Assembly (NCBI GenBank): GCA_005239945.1
Contig: SBAY01000139.1
Location: forward strand, 1-6,484
DNA length: 6,484 bases
Source: Nitrospira sp.
GTDB lineage: Bacteria > UBA9089 > CG2-30-40-21 > SBAY01
Direction of reading: 5' to 3'
The notes under the pieces are model-generated. The model had not been told where the DNA came from. It did not search any database and saw only the letters and a list, made by a program, of their open reading frames with translations. A program made the position numbers and the translations under genes. Each line of letters starts with the position of its first letter. The stretch's first letter is position 1. Below are positions 1 through 6,442 of the stretch, one piece after another.

Positions 1-1
1 A

Positions 2-94
2 AAGTGTTCCGACCCTGAACCATTTCACAAAGCAATCTATAATGCTCTTGGGTTGAATCATTGTCCACTCAAGACAAAACAAACTAAGATTTAA
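2..94 (+). CDS. Possible C-terminal tail of an unidentified plus-strand gene (partial, cut by window edge)
   Basis: The frame starting at base 2 stays open for 30 codons and stops at TAA (92-94); its start would lie left of the window. The peptide is mixed and protein-like, with the segments PFHKAIYNALGLN and CPLKTKQTKI, a helix-like stretch followed by a basic end. That resembles the tails of some DDE transposases, but I cannot name a family, and 30 codons is short enough to be open by chance. If real, the gene converges on the M16 peptidase gene, with the inverted repeat at 185-252 between them. Bases 95-184 after the stop show no further gene, terminator or promoter that I can support. Confidence 0.3.
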   Translation, partial: KCSDPEPFHKAIYNALGLNHCPLKTKQTKI

Positions 95-184
95 AATCCC
101 TAGTACCCATAAAATTTTTTGAATACTTGGAATTACTAAACTTATCTATATTTGATGGTAAACTTGGGTTAAGAAGACAGGTCT

Positions 185-252
185 GGTAATCGGTAATCAG
201 TTATCGGTAATTCAGATAAAGAGTTACAACCGATAATCGATTACTGGTAACC
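185..252. repeat. Imperfect inverted repeat of two 24-nt arms, built of heptamers
   Basis: The left arm (185-208) and the right arm (229-252) are reverse complements at 19 of 24 positions, around a 20-nt spacer. Each arm also reads as diverged heptamers: GGTAATC twice, then AGTTATC and GGTAATT at 185-212, with the same pattern on the opposite strand of the right arm. Read as plus-strand RNA, three of the five mismatches become G-U wobbles; minus-strand RNA folds less well. No run of T follows the hairpin in the minus direction, so it is not a standard intrinsic terminator of the M16 gene, although it begins 2 nt after that gene's TGA. It is best read as an intergenic repeat of the genome, possibly a small REP- or MITE-like unit. 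Confidence 0.75.
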
Positions 253-254
253 GC

Positions 255-1508
255 TCACCTAATCCCCTCTATTTTCCCTTCCTTTTGATGCAAAGGTCCA
301 ATAGTCGTCAGACATAAAGATTCATTTTTAAATAACTCCTGAGCTAATCTTTTTATATCATCTGGCTTGACTTTGTCAATCAATTCCAATGTCTCCTCAA
401 TACTAAAAAATTTATTGAAATAAATCTCCTGTTCGGCTAATCTGCTCATCCGATAAACTGTATCTTCTGAATTTAACCAGAGGGCACTTTTAAATTTTTC
501 TTTAGCATTAAGCAATTCTTGTTCATTGACTAATTCGGTCTTGAGGGCATTGAACTCATCTAATATTATCCGGGTTGTTTTTTTATAATTTTTAGGACTT
601 ACGCCGGCATAGACAACTACAGCCCCGGTATTTTTATAAGATAATGGATAGGCATGAACATTATAAGCAAGAGCATTTTCTTCACGAATCTTTTGAAATA
701 GCCTCGAACTCATTCCTACACCTAAAATAGTCGTCAAAATCCTTACTATGTATCTGTTTTCATCTATAGATGAAAGCCCGGGGGTGCCAAGACACAGATG
801 TATTTGTTTCAATTTGCGAAACTGGGAAATCGAGTTAGAATTAAATACTGGCACCGTCTCTTCTGTCCGCCAATTACTACCGCTATGCTTACTAAAAAAC
901 TTAAACAATTGGTCTATAACCTCATTCTTTTGAACATGTCCGGCCACAGAAATGACAATTTCACCAGGCGTATAATGGGTATTCCAAAAATTGATTAGTT
1001 TATCCTGGGTGATCTCTTTAATTACATTTAAGTTGCCCCAGACTGGTTGTCCTAATGGGTGATTCTTCCAGATGGTTTGAGCAAACAGGTCATGAATCAA
1101 CTCATCCGGGGTATCCTCATACATCTTTATCTCTTCTACTATTACCTGTTTTTCCTTTTCTATTTCAATGGGGTTAAATACAGAATTAAAGAATATATCT
1201 GATAATAATTCTATAGTTATCGGAAGGTGTTTATCCATTACCTTTGCATAATAACAGGTATGTTCGCGACCGGTAGCGGCGTCAACATGTCCACCAATAG
1301 AATCCATTATTTGAGCAATCGCTAGGGCCGTTTTTGACTTTGTGCCTTTGAAAATCATGTGTTCCAGAAAATGAGAGATTCCATTTTCTTTTACCTGCTC
1401 ATCCTTTGAACCGACACTTACCCACACACCTATGGATACCGAGTGGACTGAAGGTATCTCTTCAATGACTACCTTTATTCCATTTGGAAATATTTCTTTG
1501 TGATACAT
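255..1508 (-). CDS. M16-family zinc metallopeptidase (processing-peptidase type)
   Basis: This is a 417-residue protein of the M16B (pitrilysin/mitochondrial-processing-peptidase) family and about normal in length for the single-chain bacterial form. The inverted zinc motif HxxEH is intact as HFLEH at residues 46-50: His46 and His50 as ligands and Glu49 as catalytic base. The third ligand is expected about 76 residues on, matching Glu126 in VIVEEIKMYEDTPDE. Other landmarks are HPLG (150-153) and, in the second, non-catalytic half, SSRLFQKIREENALAYNVHAY (267-287), which in the family helps bind substrate. No signal peptide or membrane segment is seen, so a cytoplasmic location is inferred. The start is supported by AAAAGG (1515-1520) 6 nt upstream. 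That site lies in a small inverted repeat, AACCT-AAA-AGGTT, whose 5-bp stem could weakly mask it. No promoter is evident in the 88-nt gap after pnp, so cotranscription is likely. The TGA stop is the first three bases of a repeat core. The substrate is unknown. Confidence 0.95.
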   Translation of the reverse strand: MYHKEIFPNGIKVVIEEIPSVHSVSIGVWVSVGSKDEQVKENGISHFLEHMIFKGTKSKTALAIAQIMDSIGGHVDAATGREHTCYYAKVMDKHLPITIELLSDIFFNSVFNPIEIEKEKQVIVEEIKMYEDTPDELIHDLFAQTIWKNHPLGQPVWGNLNVIKEITQDKLINFWNTHYTPGEIVISVAGHVQKNEVIDQLFKFFSKHSGSNWRTEETVPVFNSNSISQFRKLKQIHLCLGTPGLSSIDENRYIVRILTTILGVGMSSRLFQKIREENALAYNVHAYPLSYKNTGAVVVYAGVSPKNYKKTTRIILDEFNALKTELVNEQELLNAKEKFKSALWLNSEDTVYRMSRLAEQEIYFNKFFSIEETLELIDKVKPDDIKRLAQELFKNESLCLTTIGPLHQKEGKIEGIR

Positions 1509-1526
1509 ATATAACCTTTTAGGTTG

Positions 1527-1547
1527 TTTAGGCTGTAGACTGTAGAT
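1527..1547. repeat. Three-unit heptamer tandem repeat between pnp and the M16 gene
   Basis: Three 7-bp units stand in a row: TTTAGGC, TGTAGAC and TGTAGAT. The last two differ at one base. The array lies 19-39 bp upstream of the M16 start codon. It is short and could be coincidence alone, but it matches the heptamer period of arrays at 185-212 and 5171-5205. Confidence 0.5.
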
Positions 1548-1571
1548 TATTAATCCTGATTTCTACCTCCC

Positions 1572-1601
1572 GCCTATTTACCTATAGCCTATCTACCTAT
1601 G
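1572..1601. repeat. 15-bp tandem duplication across the pnp stop codon
   Basis: Two 15-bp units, 1572-1586 and 1587-1601, agree at 13 of 15 positions. Each splits into related halves (GCCTATT and TACCTATA in the first), so the base period is 7-8 bp. The TAG stop of pnp (1597-1599, complement of CTA) lies inside the second unit, so the extreme 3' end of the gene is made of repeat sequence. Confidence 0.65.
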
Positions 1602-3663
1602 TTCTGACTGCCTTTTTACTTAAACTTATTCTATTGTGTTCATCGATACCAATCACCTTGACCAATATTTCGTCACCCTCTCGGACTACATCTTCTACAT
1701 TTTTAACATGATAATCAGCCAATTGAGAAATATGGACTAATCCTTCTTTACCGGGCAATATTTCTACAAATGCGCCAAAACTCGTTATTCTCATAACCTT
1801 GCCTTGATAAGTTTTACCTACCTCGGCATCAGCAATTATGTATTCAATCATATCCAATGCCTGTTCGGTAGATTCTTTGTCTGGCCCGGCAATAGTAACT
1901 GTGCCATCGTCATCAACATTAACCTTGGCCCCGGTAGTAGCGATGATATTCTTGATTACCTTTCCTCCCTGTCCGATGACATCCCTGATTTTGTCGGTGG
2001 GGATAGTCAGGGTAATAATTTTAGGTGCATATTCAGAAATTTCTGCTGGCTGAGAAATGGTTTTTTCCATCTCGGCTAAGATATAGAGTCTGGCCTGTTT
2101 AGCCGCCTCTAAGGTAGCGGCAATAATTTCTCTACTTATCCCGGCTATTTTAATGTCTAATTGAATCCCGCAAATACCATTTTTAGTTCCAGCCACCTTA
2201 AAGTCCATATCACCATAATTATCCTCTAACCCAGTAATATCCGTGAGCAGGGCATACTCATTATTTTCTTTTACCAGACCGATACTTATTCCGGCCACTG
2301 GGGCAATTATTGGGACACCAGCATCCATTAGAGAAAGTGAGCCTCCACAGACAGAGGCCATAGAGGTAGAACCATTCGATTCCACAATATCTGATACTAC
2401 CCTGATGGTATAACTAAATTTCTCTTTTGGAGGAATAACTGGTAGAAGTGAGCGTTCAGCTAAGGCTCCATGCCCGATTTCTCGTCTACCTGGTCCTCTT
2501 ATAGATTTGATTTCGCCCACACTAAAGGGTGGGAAATTATAATGGAGCATAAATTGCTTAAAGCTCTTTCCTTCGATATTATCCAACATCTGTTCCTCGT
2601 CTGCTGAACCTAAGGTAGTAATTACCAGACCTTGAGTTTGTCCCCTGGTAAATAGCGCCGAACCGTGTGTTCTCGGCAGTATCCCTACCTTGCATTTTAT
2701 TGGTCTGATGGTTGTCAAATTTCTTCCGTCAGGTCGTTTGCCTTCTTTTAGAATAGATTTTCGAATAATCTCGCTCAGAATCGTCTCTAAAACAAGACGA
2801 ATCTGCTTTTCTTTATCAGGAAAAACTGGGGCAAAGTGCTCAATTGTATTTGTTGTCGTCTGTTCGATCTTTTCATTCCTCAAAAGTTTATCTGTAATAA
2901 ACACCGCCTCTTTAATTAAGCCTGTAGCGAATTCCCGAACCTGTTTGTCTATTTCTTCCTCAATTACAGGTGTAGCAAATGGCATCTTTTCTTTTCCTGC
3001 CTTTTGTCGTAATTCCTCTTGCAGTTGAATAATTTGTTGAATAACAGGCTGGGCAAAATCGATTGCATCTAAAATTACCTTCTCATCTACCTGTTCTGCT
3101 CCTGCCTCAAGCATTATCACCGCATCTTTGGTTCCAGCTACAACTATATCCAGGTCGCTTTCATTTCTTTCCCGACAGGTAGGATTGATGATAAATTCTT
3201 GATTAATCCTGCCTATTCTAACTGCCCCCACAGGAATAGTAAAGGGAATATCCGAGATATAAAGTGAGGCAGAAGCTCCGATGAGACCGAATATATCCGG
3301 TTGATTATCATCGGCAGACAACACCGTAGCTACTATCTGAACCTCATTTACAAACCCTTCAGGAAATAAGGGGCGAAGTGGTCTATCGATGAGTCTTGAG
3401 GTTAAAATCTCTCGTTCTGATAATTTCCCTTCCCGTCTAAAGAATCCCCCGGGGATTCTACCTGTAGCATAAAATCTTTCTTGATATTCCACGGTTAAAG
3501 GGGAAAAATCATTGTCTACATTTACCCTGGCATCTACGACTGATGTGACCAAAATAACCGTATCTCCATATTTGACCGTAACACTCCCATTAGCTTGCTT
3601 AGCTAATTCACCTGCTTCCAGAACCAGCTTTTCTCTTCCAAGCATGCTTTCAACTCTAAACAT
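1597..3663 (-). CDS. pnp: Polyribonucleotide nucleotidyltransferase (PNPase)
   Basis: PNPase is a 3'-to-5' exoribonuclease that degrades RNA by phosphorolysis, releasing nucleoside diphosphates; it forms a cytoplasmic homotrimer and can join RNA degradosomes. The 688-residue product is near the family norm of about 700 and has every domain. The first RNase PH-like domain carries the RNA-gripping loop at FFRREGK (74-80) and RPLRPLFPEGF (94-104). A helical linker spans roughly 200-310. The second RNase PH-like domain has the phosphate loop SNGSTS (429-434, with Thr433 where E. coli has Ser) and catalytic Asp481, Asp487 and Lys489 in DNYGDMDFK, matching E. coli Asp486, Asp492 and Lys494. A KH domain (about 550-615) has the GQGG loop at 564-567, and an S1 domain runs from about 616 to the end. 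The start follows AAAAGGAGG (3674-3682) at 10 nt. The gene has its own promoter and no rpsO upstream; an M16 peptidase follows. Confidence 0.99.
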   Translation of the reverse strand: MFRVESMLGREKLVLEAGELAKQANGSVTVKYGDTVILVTSVVDARVNVDNDFSPLTVEYQERFYATGRIPGGFFRREGKLSEREILTSRLIDRPLRPLFPEGFVNEVQIVATVLSADDNQPDIFGLIGASASLYISDIPFTIPVGAVRIGRINQEFIINPTCRERNESDLDIVVAGTKDAVIMLEAGAEQVDEKVILDAIDFAQPVIQQIIQLQEELRQKAGKEKMPFATPVIEEEIDKQVREFATGLIKEAVFITDKLLRNEKIEQTTTNTIEHFAPVFPDKEKQIRLVLETILSEIIRKSILKEGKRPDGRNLTTIRPIKCKVGILPRTHGSALFTRGQTQGLVITTLGSADEEQMLDNIEGKSFKQFMLHYNFPPFSVGEIKSIRGPGRREIGHGALAERSLLPVIPPKEKFSYTIRVVSDIVESNGSTSMASVCGGSLSLMDAGVPIIAPVAGISIGLVKENNEYALLTDITGLEDNYGDMDFKVAGTKNGICGIQLDIKIAGISREIIAATLEAAKQARLYILAEMEKTISQPAEISEYAPKIITLTIPTDKIRDVIGQGGKVIKNIIATTGAKVNVDDDGTVTIAGPDKESTEQALDMIEYIIADAEVGKTYQGKVMRITSFGAFVEILPGKEGLVHISQLADYHVKNVEDVVREGDEILVKVIGIDEHNRISLSKKAVRT

Positions 3664-3673
3664 AAATTTTCAT

Positions 3674-3682
3674 CCTCCTTTT
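3674..3682 (-). promoter_or_regulatory. Strong Shine-Dalgarno site of pnp
   Basis: The minus strand reads AAAAGGAGG, ending 10 nt before the ATG at 3663-3661. It favours that start over the internal Met7. A second ATG directly after the GGAGG is out of frame. The site is much stronger than the AAAAGG sites of the M16 and lipoprotein genes. Confidence 0.85.
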
Positions 3683-3706
3683 GTTTTATATGTTTAATTG
3701 GCTATA

Positions 3707-3735
3707 ATTATAATACATTTCACTATTTATGTCAA
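3707..3735 (-). promoter_or_regulatory. Consensus sigma70-type promoter of pnp
   Basis: On the minus strand TTGACA (3735-3730) is separated by exactly 17 bp from TATAAT (3712-3707): both hexamers and the spacing match the housekeeping sigma consensus. Just upstream of the -35, bases 3750-3738 hold an A-run followed by a T-run (AAAAAAAGTTTTT), which looks like an UP element for the RNA polymerase alpha subunit. Transcription should begin near 3700, leaving a leader of about 37 nt with no evident hairpin. This points to strong, constitutive transcription of pnp and the M16 gene, independent of gltX. Confidence 0.88.
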
Positions 3736-3756
3736 GGAAAAACTTTTTTTGCTTCA

Positions 3757-3777
3757 GTAACCACTCAGTTAACGGTA
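3757..3777 (-). repeat. Partial copy of a dispersed intergenic repeat (TGAGYGGTTAC core)
   Basis: The minus-strand core TGAGTGGTTAC (3767-3757) matches TGAGCGGTTAC (257-247) at 10 of 11 bases; the second copy is at the M16 stop codon. The flanks (CAGTTAACGGTA, 3767-3778, plus strand) also resemble the heptamers at 192-209. The copy starts about 34 nt after the lipoprotein stop. The TAAC/GTTA pairing inside it is too short for a terminator stem. Confidence 0.45.
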
Positions 3778-3810
3778 GGAATCTTTATAGGAAGGATTAC
3801 ATCCAATATT

Positions 3811-4776
3811 CTAATATATGGAGCGGATGAAACTACCGCTGGAGGTAAATTTTTGAATCCGATGGTTATAGGTATCAACCACACAGACATTTTCTTCAGA
3901 ATCGATAATGATACCTGTTGGCTGATTAAACTCTCCATTTTGTGACCCAAAGTGACCGAATTGAAGAATGAAGTTACCGAGGGCGCCAAATTTTTGAATC
4001 CGATGATTAAAGGTATCTACTACATAAACATCATTAGCCGAATTAAGACAAATTCCCTGTGGTTGGTTAAACTCGCCTGTCTCAGAACCTCGTTTATCTC
4101 CCCATTTATGAAAATAATGGCCGTCTGAAGTGAACCTTTGTATCCGATTATTACCAGTATCAACAACATAGATATTACCTGATGAATCGAGGTCAATAAC
4201 CGAGGGTAATCTCAACTGACCATCACCTGAGCCGGCACTACCTATTTGCATAATAAATTCTCCGGAACTGGTAAATTTTTGTAGCCGATGGTTATGGGTA
4301 TCAACTACATAGACAGCGTCATCTTTATCTACATATATTCCCTGTGGTCGGTCAAACTCACCTGCTTGGAATCCAAATCTACCCCACTTCAAGAGGAAAT
4401 TCCCTTCCTTGTCAAATTTCTGGATATGGCAATTATTTGTATCCGCCACATAAATATTACCATAAGAATCTACCCCCACACCATAAGGAAATTTAAACCT
4501 ACCGGTTTCACTACCCATACCTCCAAATTTCATTATAAAATTACCATTTTTGTCAAATTTACAAATTCGATGATTATTGGTATCGGCGACATAGAGATTA
4601 TCTTCTTTATCTATGGCTATTCCATGAGGAAACTGCAAATCCCAACTACGATAAGGCCATTGCAGTAATGCCTCACCAATCTGTTCCTTCCTGATTTCAA
4701 CAGGGACATCAGGTGAGGAGGCACAACCTGCAATGGTTAAATTAATCACTAAAAAGAATAACACCTTTTTTATCAT
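3811..4776 (-). CDS. Exported lipoprotein with six NHL repeats (beta-propeller)
   Basis: This 321-residue protein starts with a lipoprotein signal: Lys3-Lys4, a hydrophobic stretch and the lipobox IAGC with Cys18 as the lipidated residue. Ala and Ser follow the Cys, so in a diderm with E. coli-like sorting it would go to the outer membrane (inference). After a short linker come six NHL repeats whose P-x-G-like turns fall at 49-52, 96-99, 143-146, 190-193, 238-241 and 285-288, a period of 47 or 48 residues. Each has a blade motif such as YVVDTxNHRIQKF. The sixth lacks the trailing FGxxGxxxGEF strand; residues around 33-48 may complete the ring by N-terminal closure. NHL propellers usually bind proteins, RNA or carbohydrate; none here shows catalytic residues, so the role is unknown. 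The gene begins 3 nt after the gltX stop, and its AAAAGG site (4784-4789) lies inside the gltX end, implying translational coupling. No terminator is seen after it. Confidence 0.93.
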   Translation of the reverse strand: MIKKVLFFLVINLTIAGCASSPDVPVEIRKEQIGEALLQWPYRSWDLQFPHGIAIDKEDNLYVADTNNHRICKFDKNGNFIMKFGGMGSETGRFKFPYGVGVDSYGNIYVADTNNCHIQKFDKEGNFLLKWGRFGFQAGEFDRPQGIYVDKDDAVYVVDTHNHRLQKFTSSGEFIMQIGSAGSGDGQLRLPSVIDLDSSGNIYVVDTGNNRIQRFTSDGHYFHKWGDKRGSETGEFNQPQGICLNSANDVYVVDTFNHRIQKFGALGNFILQFGHFGSQNGEFNQPTGIIIDSEENVCVVDTYNHRIQKFTSSGSFIRSIY

Positions 4777-4779
4777 ATT

Positions 4780-6204
4780 TTAACCTTTTACTCTCTCCAA
4801 AATTTTACTAATTCGTTCCTCGACAATTTCTTGACCCAGGAGAGAGACCACCTCAAAAATCCCGGGGCTTACTTTGCTACCTGTTAATATAGCTCGTAAG
4901 GGATGAATTATATCTGCCGCTTTTATCCTTAGTTCCTCAGCTAACCCACGAATACATATTTCAATAGCCTCAGGGGTAAAAGAAGGCAATTGTGATAACC
5001 TGAGTTTTACTTCTTCCATAATCTCGGAAACGCCATTTTTAGTAAGTAATGTCATTGCTTCCGGTTCATACTTTAGAGAATCTGTATCGACAAAGAAAAA
5101 TCTTGCCCGTTCAACAAAATCCCCCAAAGTCCTCATTCGTTCCTGAAAAAGCCTGACTATTTCCTTAAAATTTCCAATTTCCAATTTCCAATTTCCAATT
5201 TCTAATTTATTTAAATATCTCCCACATAACCCTGTCAATGTATCTATCTCCAATCCTTTGATATACTCTCCATCCAACCAGCGTAATTTTTCCAGATCGA
5301 ATATGGCTGAATTTTTAGATACCCGCTCTAAAGAAAATTTTGTCACTAACTCAGTCCCTGAGATTATCTGCTGACTATCAGAGGTTGACCAACCTAATAA
5401 TGCCAGGTAATTAACCAATGCCTCGGGTAAATACCCTTCCTCAATATAATGCTTAATGGCAACATCGCCATGTCGTTTGCTCAGTGGTGTCTTATCCATA
5501 CCCAAAATCAAAGGTAAGTGGGCAAATATCGGTAATTCGAATCCTAATGCCTGGTACAATAAAATCTGACGAGGGGTATTGGAAATATGGTCCTCACCGC
5601 GAATGACATGGGTAATTTCCATCAAGGCATCATCGATGATACAGGCAAAATTATAAGTAGGCATACCATCGGATTTAAGAATAATAAAATCACCCAACAA
5701 CCTATTATCAAAGGTTAACTCTTCCCGAATCAGGTCATTTACTGATGTTATCCCAGGCAGGATATGGAATCGAACAACCGGTTTGCGGTCAGCAGATTCA
5801 TATTTTTGCCTTTGGGCTAAAGACAGGTTTTTGCATCGACCATCATACGCCGGCATATCAGGGGATTCCAATGCCTTTTTACGCTGAGTTTCTAATTCTT
5901 CCGGCGTACAATAACAATAATACGCCTTATTCTCCTGCAACAATTTCTCTACATATTCTTTGTAAATATGGATTCGTTCAGACTGAAAATAAGGACCTTC
6001 ATCCCAGGTTATTCCAAGCCAATTTAGACTATCTAAAATAGCCTGGACACTTTCTTGCGTAGAGCGTTTAATATCGGTATCTTCTACCCGAAGGATGAAT
6101 TTACCCTGATGTTGTTTCGCAAACAGCCAATTAAAAAGAGCGGTTCTTGCCCCACCGATATGTAAATAACCCGTTGGAGCCGGTGCAAATCTTACTCTGA
6201 TCAT
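4780..6204 (-). CDS. gltX: Glutamyl-tRNA synthetase
   Basis: This class I enzyme charges tRNA(Glu) with glutamate in the cytoplasm; in bacteria lacking GlnRS it also charges tRNA(Gln) for later amidation, and which applies here cannot be told. The 474-residue chain has the signature PAPTGYLHIGGAR (8-20), with HIGG at 15-18 as the HIGH motif, and TPLSKR (239-244) as the KMSKS counterpart, both in the Rossmann catalytic domain. CYC (97-99) and DGRC (121-124) give three Cys of the zinc-binding insertion seen in many GluRS. The helical anticodon-binding region begins around 320. At its start, residues 333-346 are a tandem heptapeptide duplication (KLEIGNW then KLEIGNF) encoded by a heptanucleotide array, an apparent in-frame repeat insertion. 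The start is chosen at the conserved IRVRFAPAPTG N-terminus; a weak GAGGG lies 9 nt upstream. It is coupled to the lipoprotein gene downstream. Confidence 0.98.
   Translation of the reverse strand: MIRVRFAPAPTGYLHIGGARTALFNWLFAKQHQGKFILRVEDTDIKRSTQESVQAILDSLNWLGITWDEGPYFQSERIHIYKEYVEKLLQENKAYYCYCTPEELETQRKKALESPDMPAYDGRCKNLSLAQRQKYESADRKPVVRFHILPGITSVNDLIREELTFDNRLLGDFIILKSDGMPTYNFACIIDDALMEITHVIRGEDHISNTPRQILLYQALGFELPIFAHLPLILGMDKTPLSKRHGDVAIKHYIEEGYLPEALVNYLALLGWSTSDSQQIISGTELVTKFSLERVSKNSAIFDLEKLRWLDGEYIKGLEIDTLTGLCGRYLNKLEIGNWKLEIGNFKEIVRLFQERMRTLGDFVERARFFFVDTDSLKYEPEAMTLLTKNGVSEIMEEVKLRLSQLPSFTPEAIEICIRGLAEELRIKAADIIHPLRAILTGSKVSPGIFEVVSLLGQEIVEERISKILERVKG
5171..5205. repeat. Heptanucleotide tandem array inside gltX
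   Basis: Five 7-bp units stand in a row on the plus strand: TTTCCAA four times and then TTTCTAA (TTGGAAA-type on the coding strand). Since 7 is not a multiple of 3, the protein repeats every 21 bp, giving two copies of the heptapeptide KLEIGN[W/F]. The array codes for gltX residues 334-345 without breaking the frame. A replication-slippage origin is likely. Confidence 0.95.
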
Positions 6205-6242
6205 CCCAAAAATCCCTCAATTGTATTCCATTGATATAGAAC

Positions 6243-6271
6243 ATCTTAAAAATATAGCAGTTGTTAGTCAA
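6243..6271 (-). promoter_or_regulatory. Probable sigma70-type promoter of gltX
   Basis: The minus strand has TTGACT (6271-6266), a 17-bp spacer and TAAGAT (6248-6243). The -35 matches consensus at 5 of 6 positions and the -10 at 4 of 6. Transcription would start near 6236, giving a leader of about 32 nt before the gltX ATG at 6204. In an AT-rich region such matches arise by chance, so this is moderate evidence only. Confidence 0.45.
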
Positions 6272-6288
6272 AAGTTTACATCGGATGC

Positions 6289-6302
6289 CCGAACTTGTTC
6301 GG
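6289..6302. promoter_or_regulatory. 14-bp palindrome upstream of gltX, possible operator
   Basis: CCGAAC-TT-GTTCGG is a perfect 6-bp inverted repeat around a 2-bp centre, and GC-rich for this region. Its centre is about 60 bp upstream of the start point predicted from the putative gltX promoter, a typical place for an activator site. The AACTTG in it can instead pair with CAAGTT at 6314-6319, enclosing GGAA/TTCC, so an RNA role is an alternative if transcription starts further upstream. The regulator is unknown. Confidence 0.3.
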
Positions 6303-6319
6303 AAAACACCTTCCAAGTT

Positions 6320-6333
6320 GAGACTTCTGTCTC
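6320..6333. repeat. Small perfect hairpin GAGAC-TTCT-GTCTC
   Basis: A 5-bp perfect stem with a 4-nt loop lies in the gltX upstream region, next to the alternative pairing of 6292-6297 with 6314-6319. It has no T-run and is not a terminator. Its function is unknown. Confidence 0.3.
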
Positions 6334-6353
6334 CATTCAAAGTAAAATTTTGA

Positions 6354-6384
6354 TTAATAAGTGCTATAGCCTTTTCCTTATTAA
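6354..6384. repeat. AT-rich 8-bp inverted repeat with 15-nt loop
   Basis: TTAATAAG (6354-6361) and CTTATTAA (6377-6384) are perfect reverse complements. AT-only arms are weak as RNA stems and fairly likely by chance in this composition. It could be a protein-binding dyad, but nothing else supports that. Confidence 0.3.
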
Positions 6385-6442
6385 ACTTCTGCAAAATGAA
6401 AAAATTTAAGCAAATATCCGAGGTTGAAATCAAAATGTAAAA

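Noticed and set aside
239..244. Degenerate KMSKS motif (TPLSKR) as a sign of an inactive GltX paralogue
   Set aside because: GluRS enzymes often deviate before LSKR; the HIGH motif, the LSKRHG context and full length are intact. Positions given here are residues of GltX.
185..252. An intrinsic terminator of the M16 gene
   Set aside because: The stem is long, AT-rich and imperfect in minus-strand RNA, and no T-run follows it.
185..252. A CRISPR remnant
   Set aside because: The units are heptamers in an inverted arrangement; there are no direct repeats of 24-40 bp with unique spacers and no cas gene.
3765..3989. A 74-codon minus-strand frame at the end of the lipoprotein gene
   Set aside because: It is a shadow of the last NHL blades in another frame and was not taken as a frameshifted extension, since the sixth blade ends naturally.
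6290..6301. A LexA/DinR SOS box at CGAAC..GTTCG
   Set aside because: The Gram-positive SOS box needs four bases between the half sites; here there are two, and gltX is not an SOS gene.
6205..6340. A T-box riboswitch in front of gltX
   Set aside because: GGTG and several hairpins suggested it, but the conserved T-box bulge sequence and a terminator or antiterminator with a T-run are missing.
6221..6409. A 62-codon plus-strand open frame upstream of gltX
   Set aside because: It runs through the hairpins and the putative gltX promoter, has no Shine-Dalgarno site and shows no domain.
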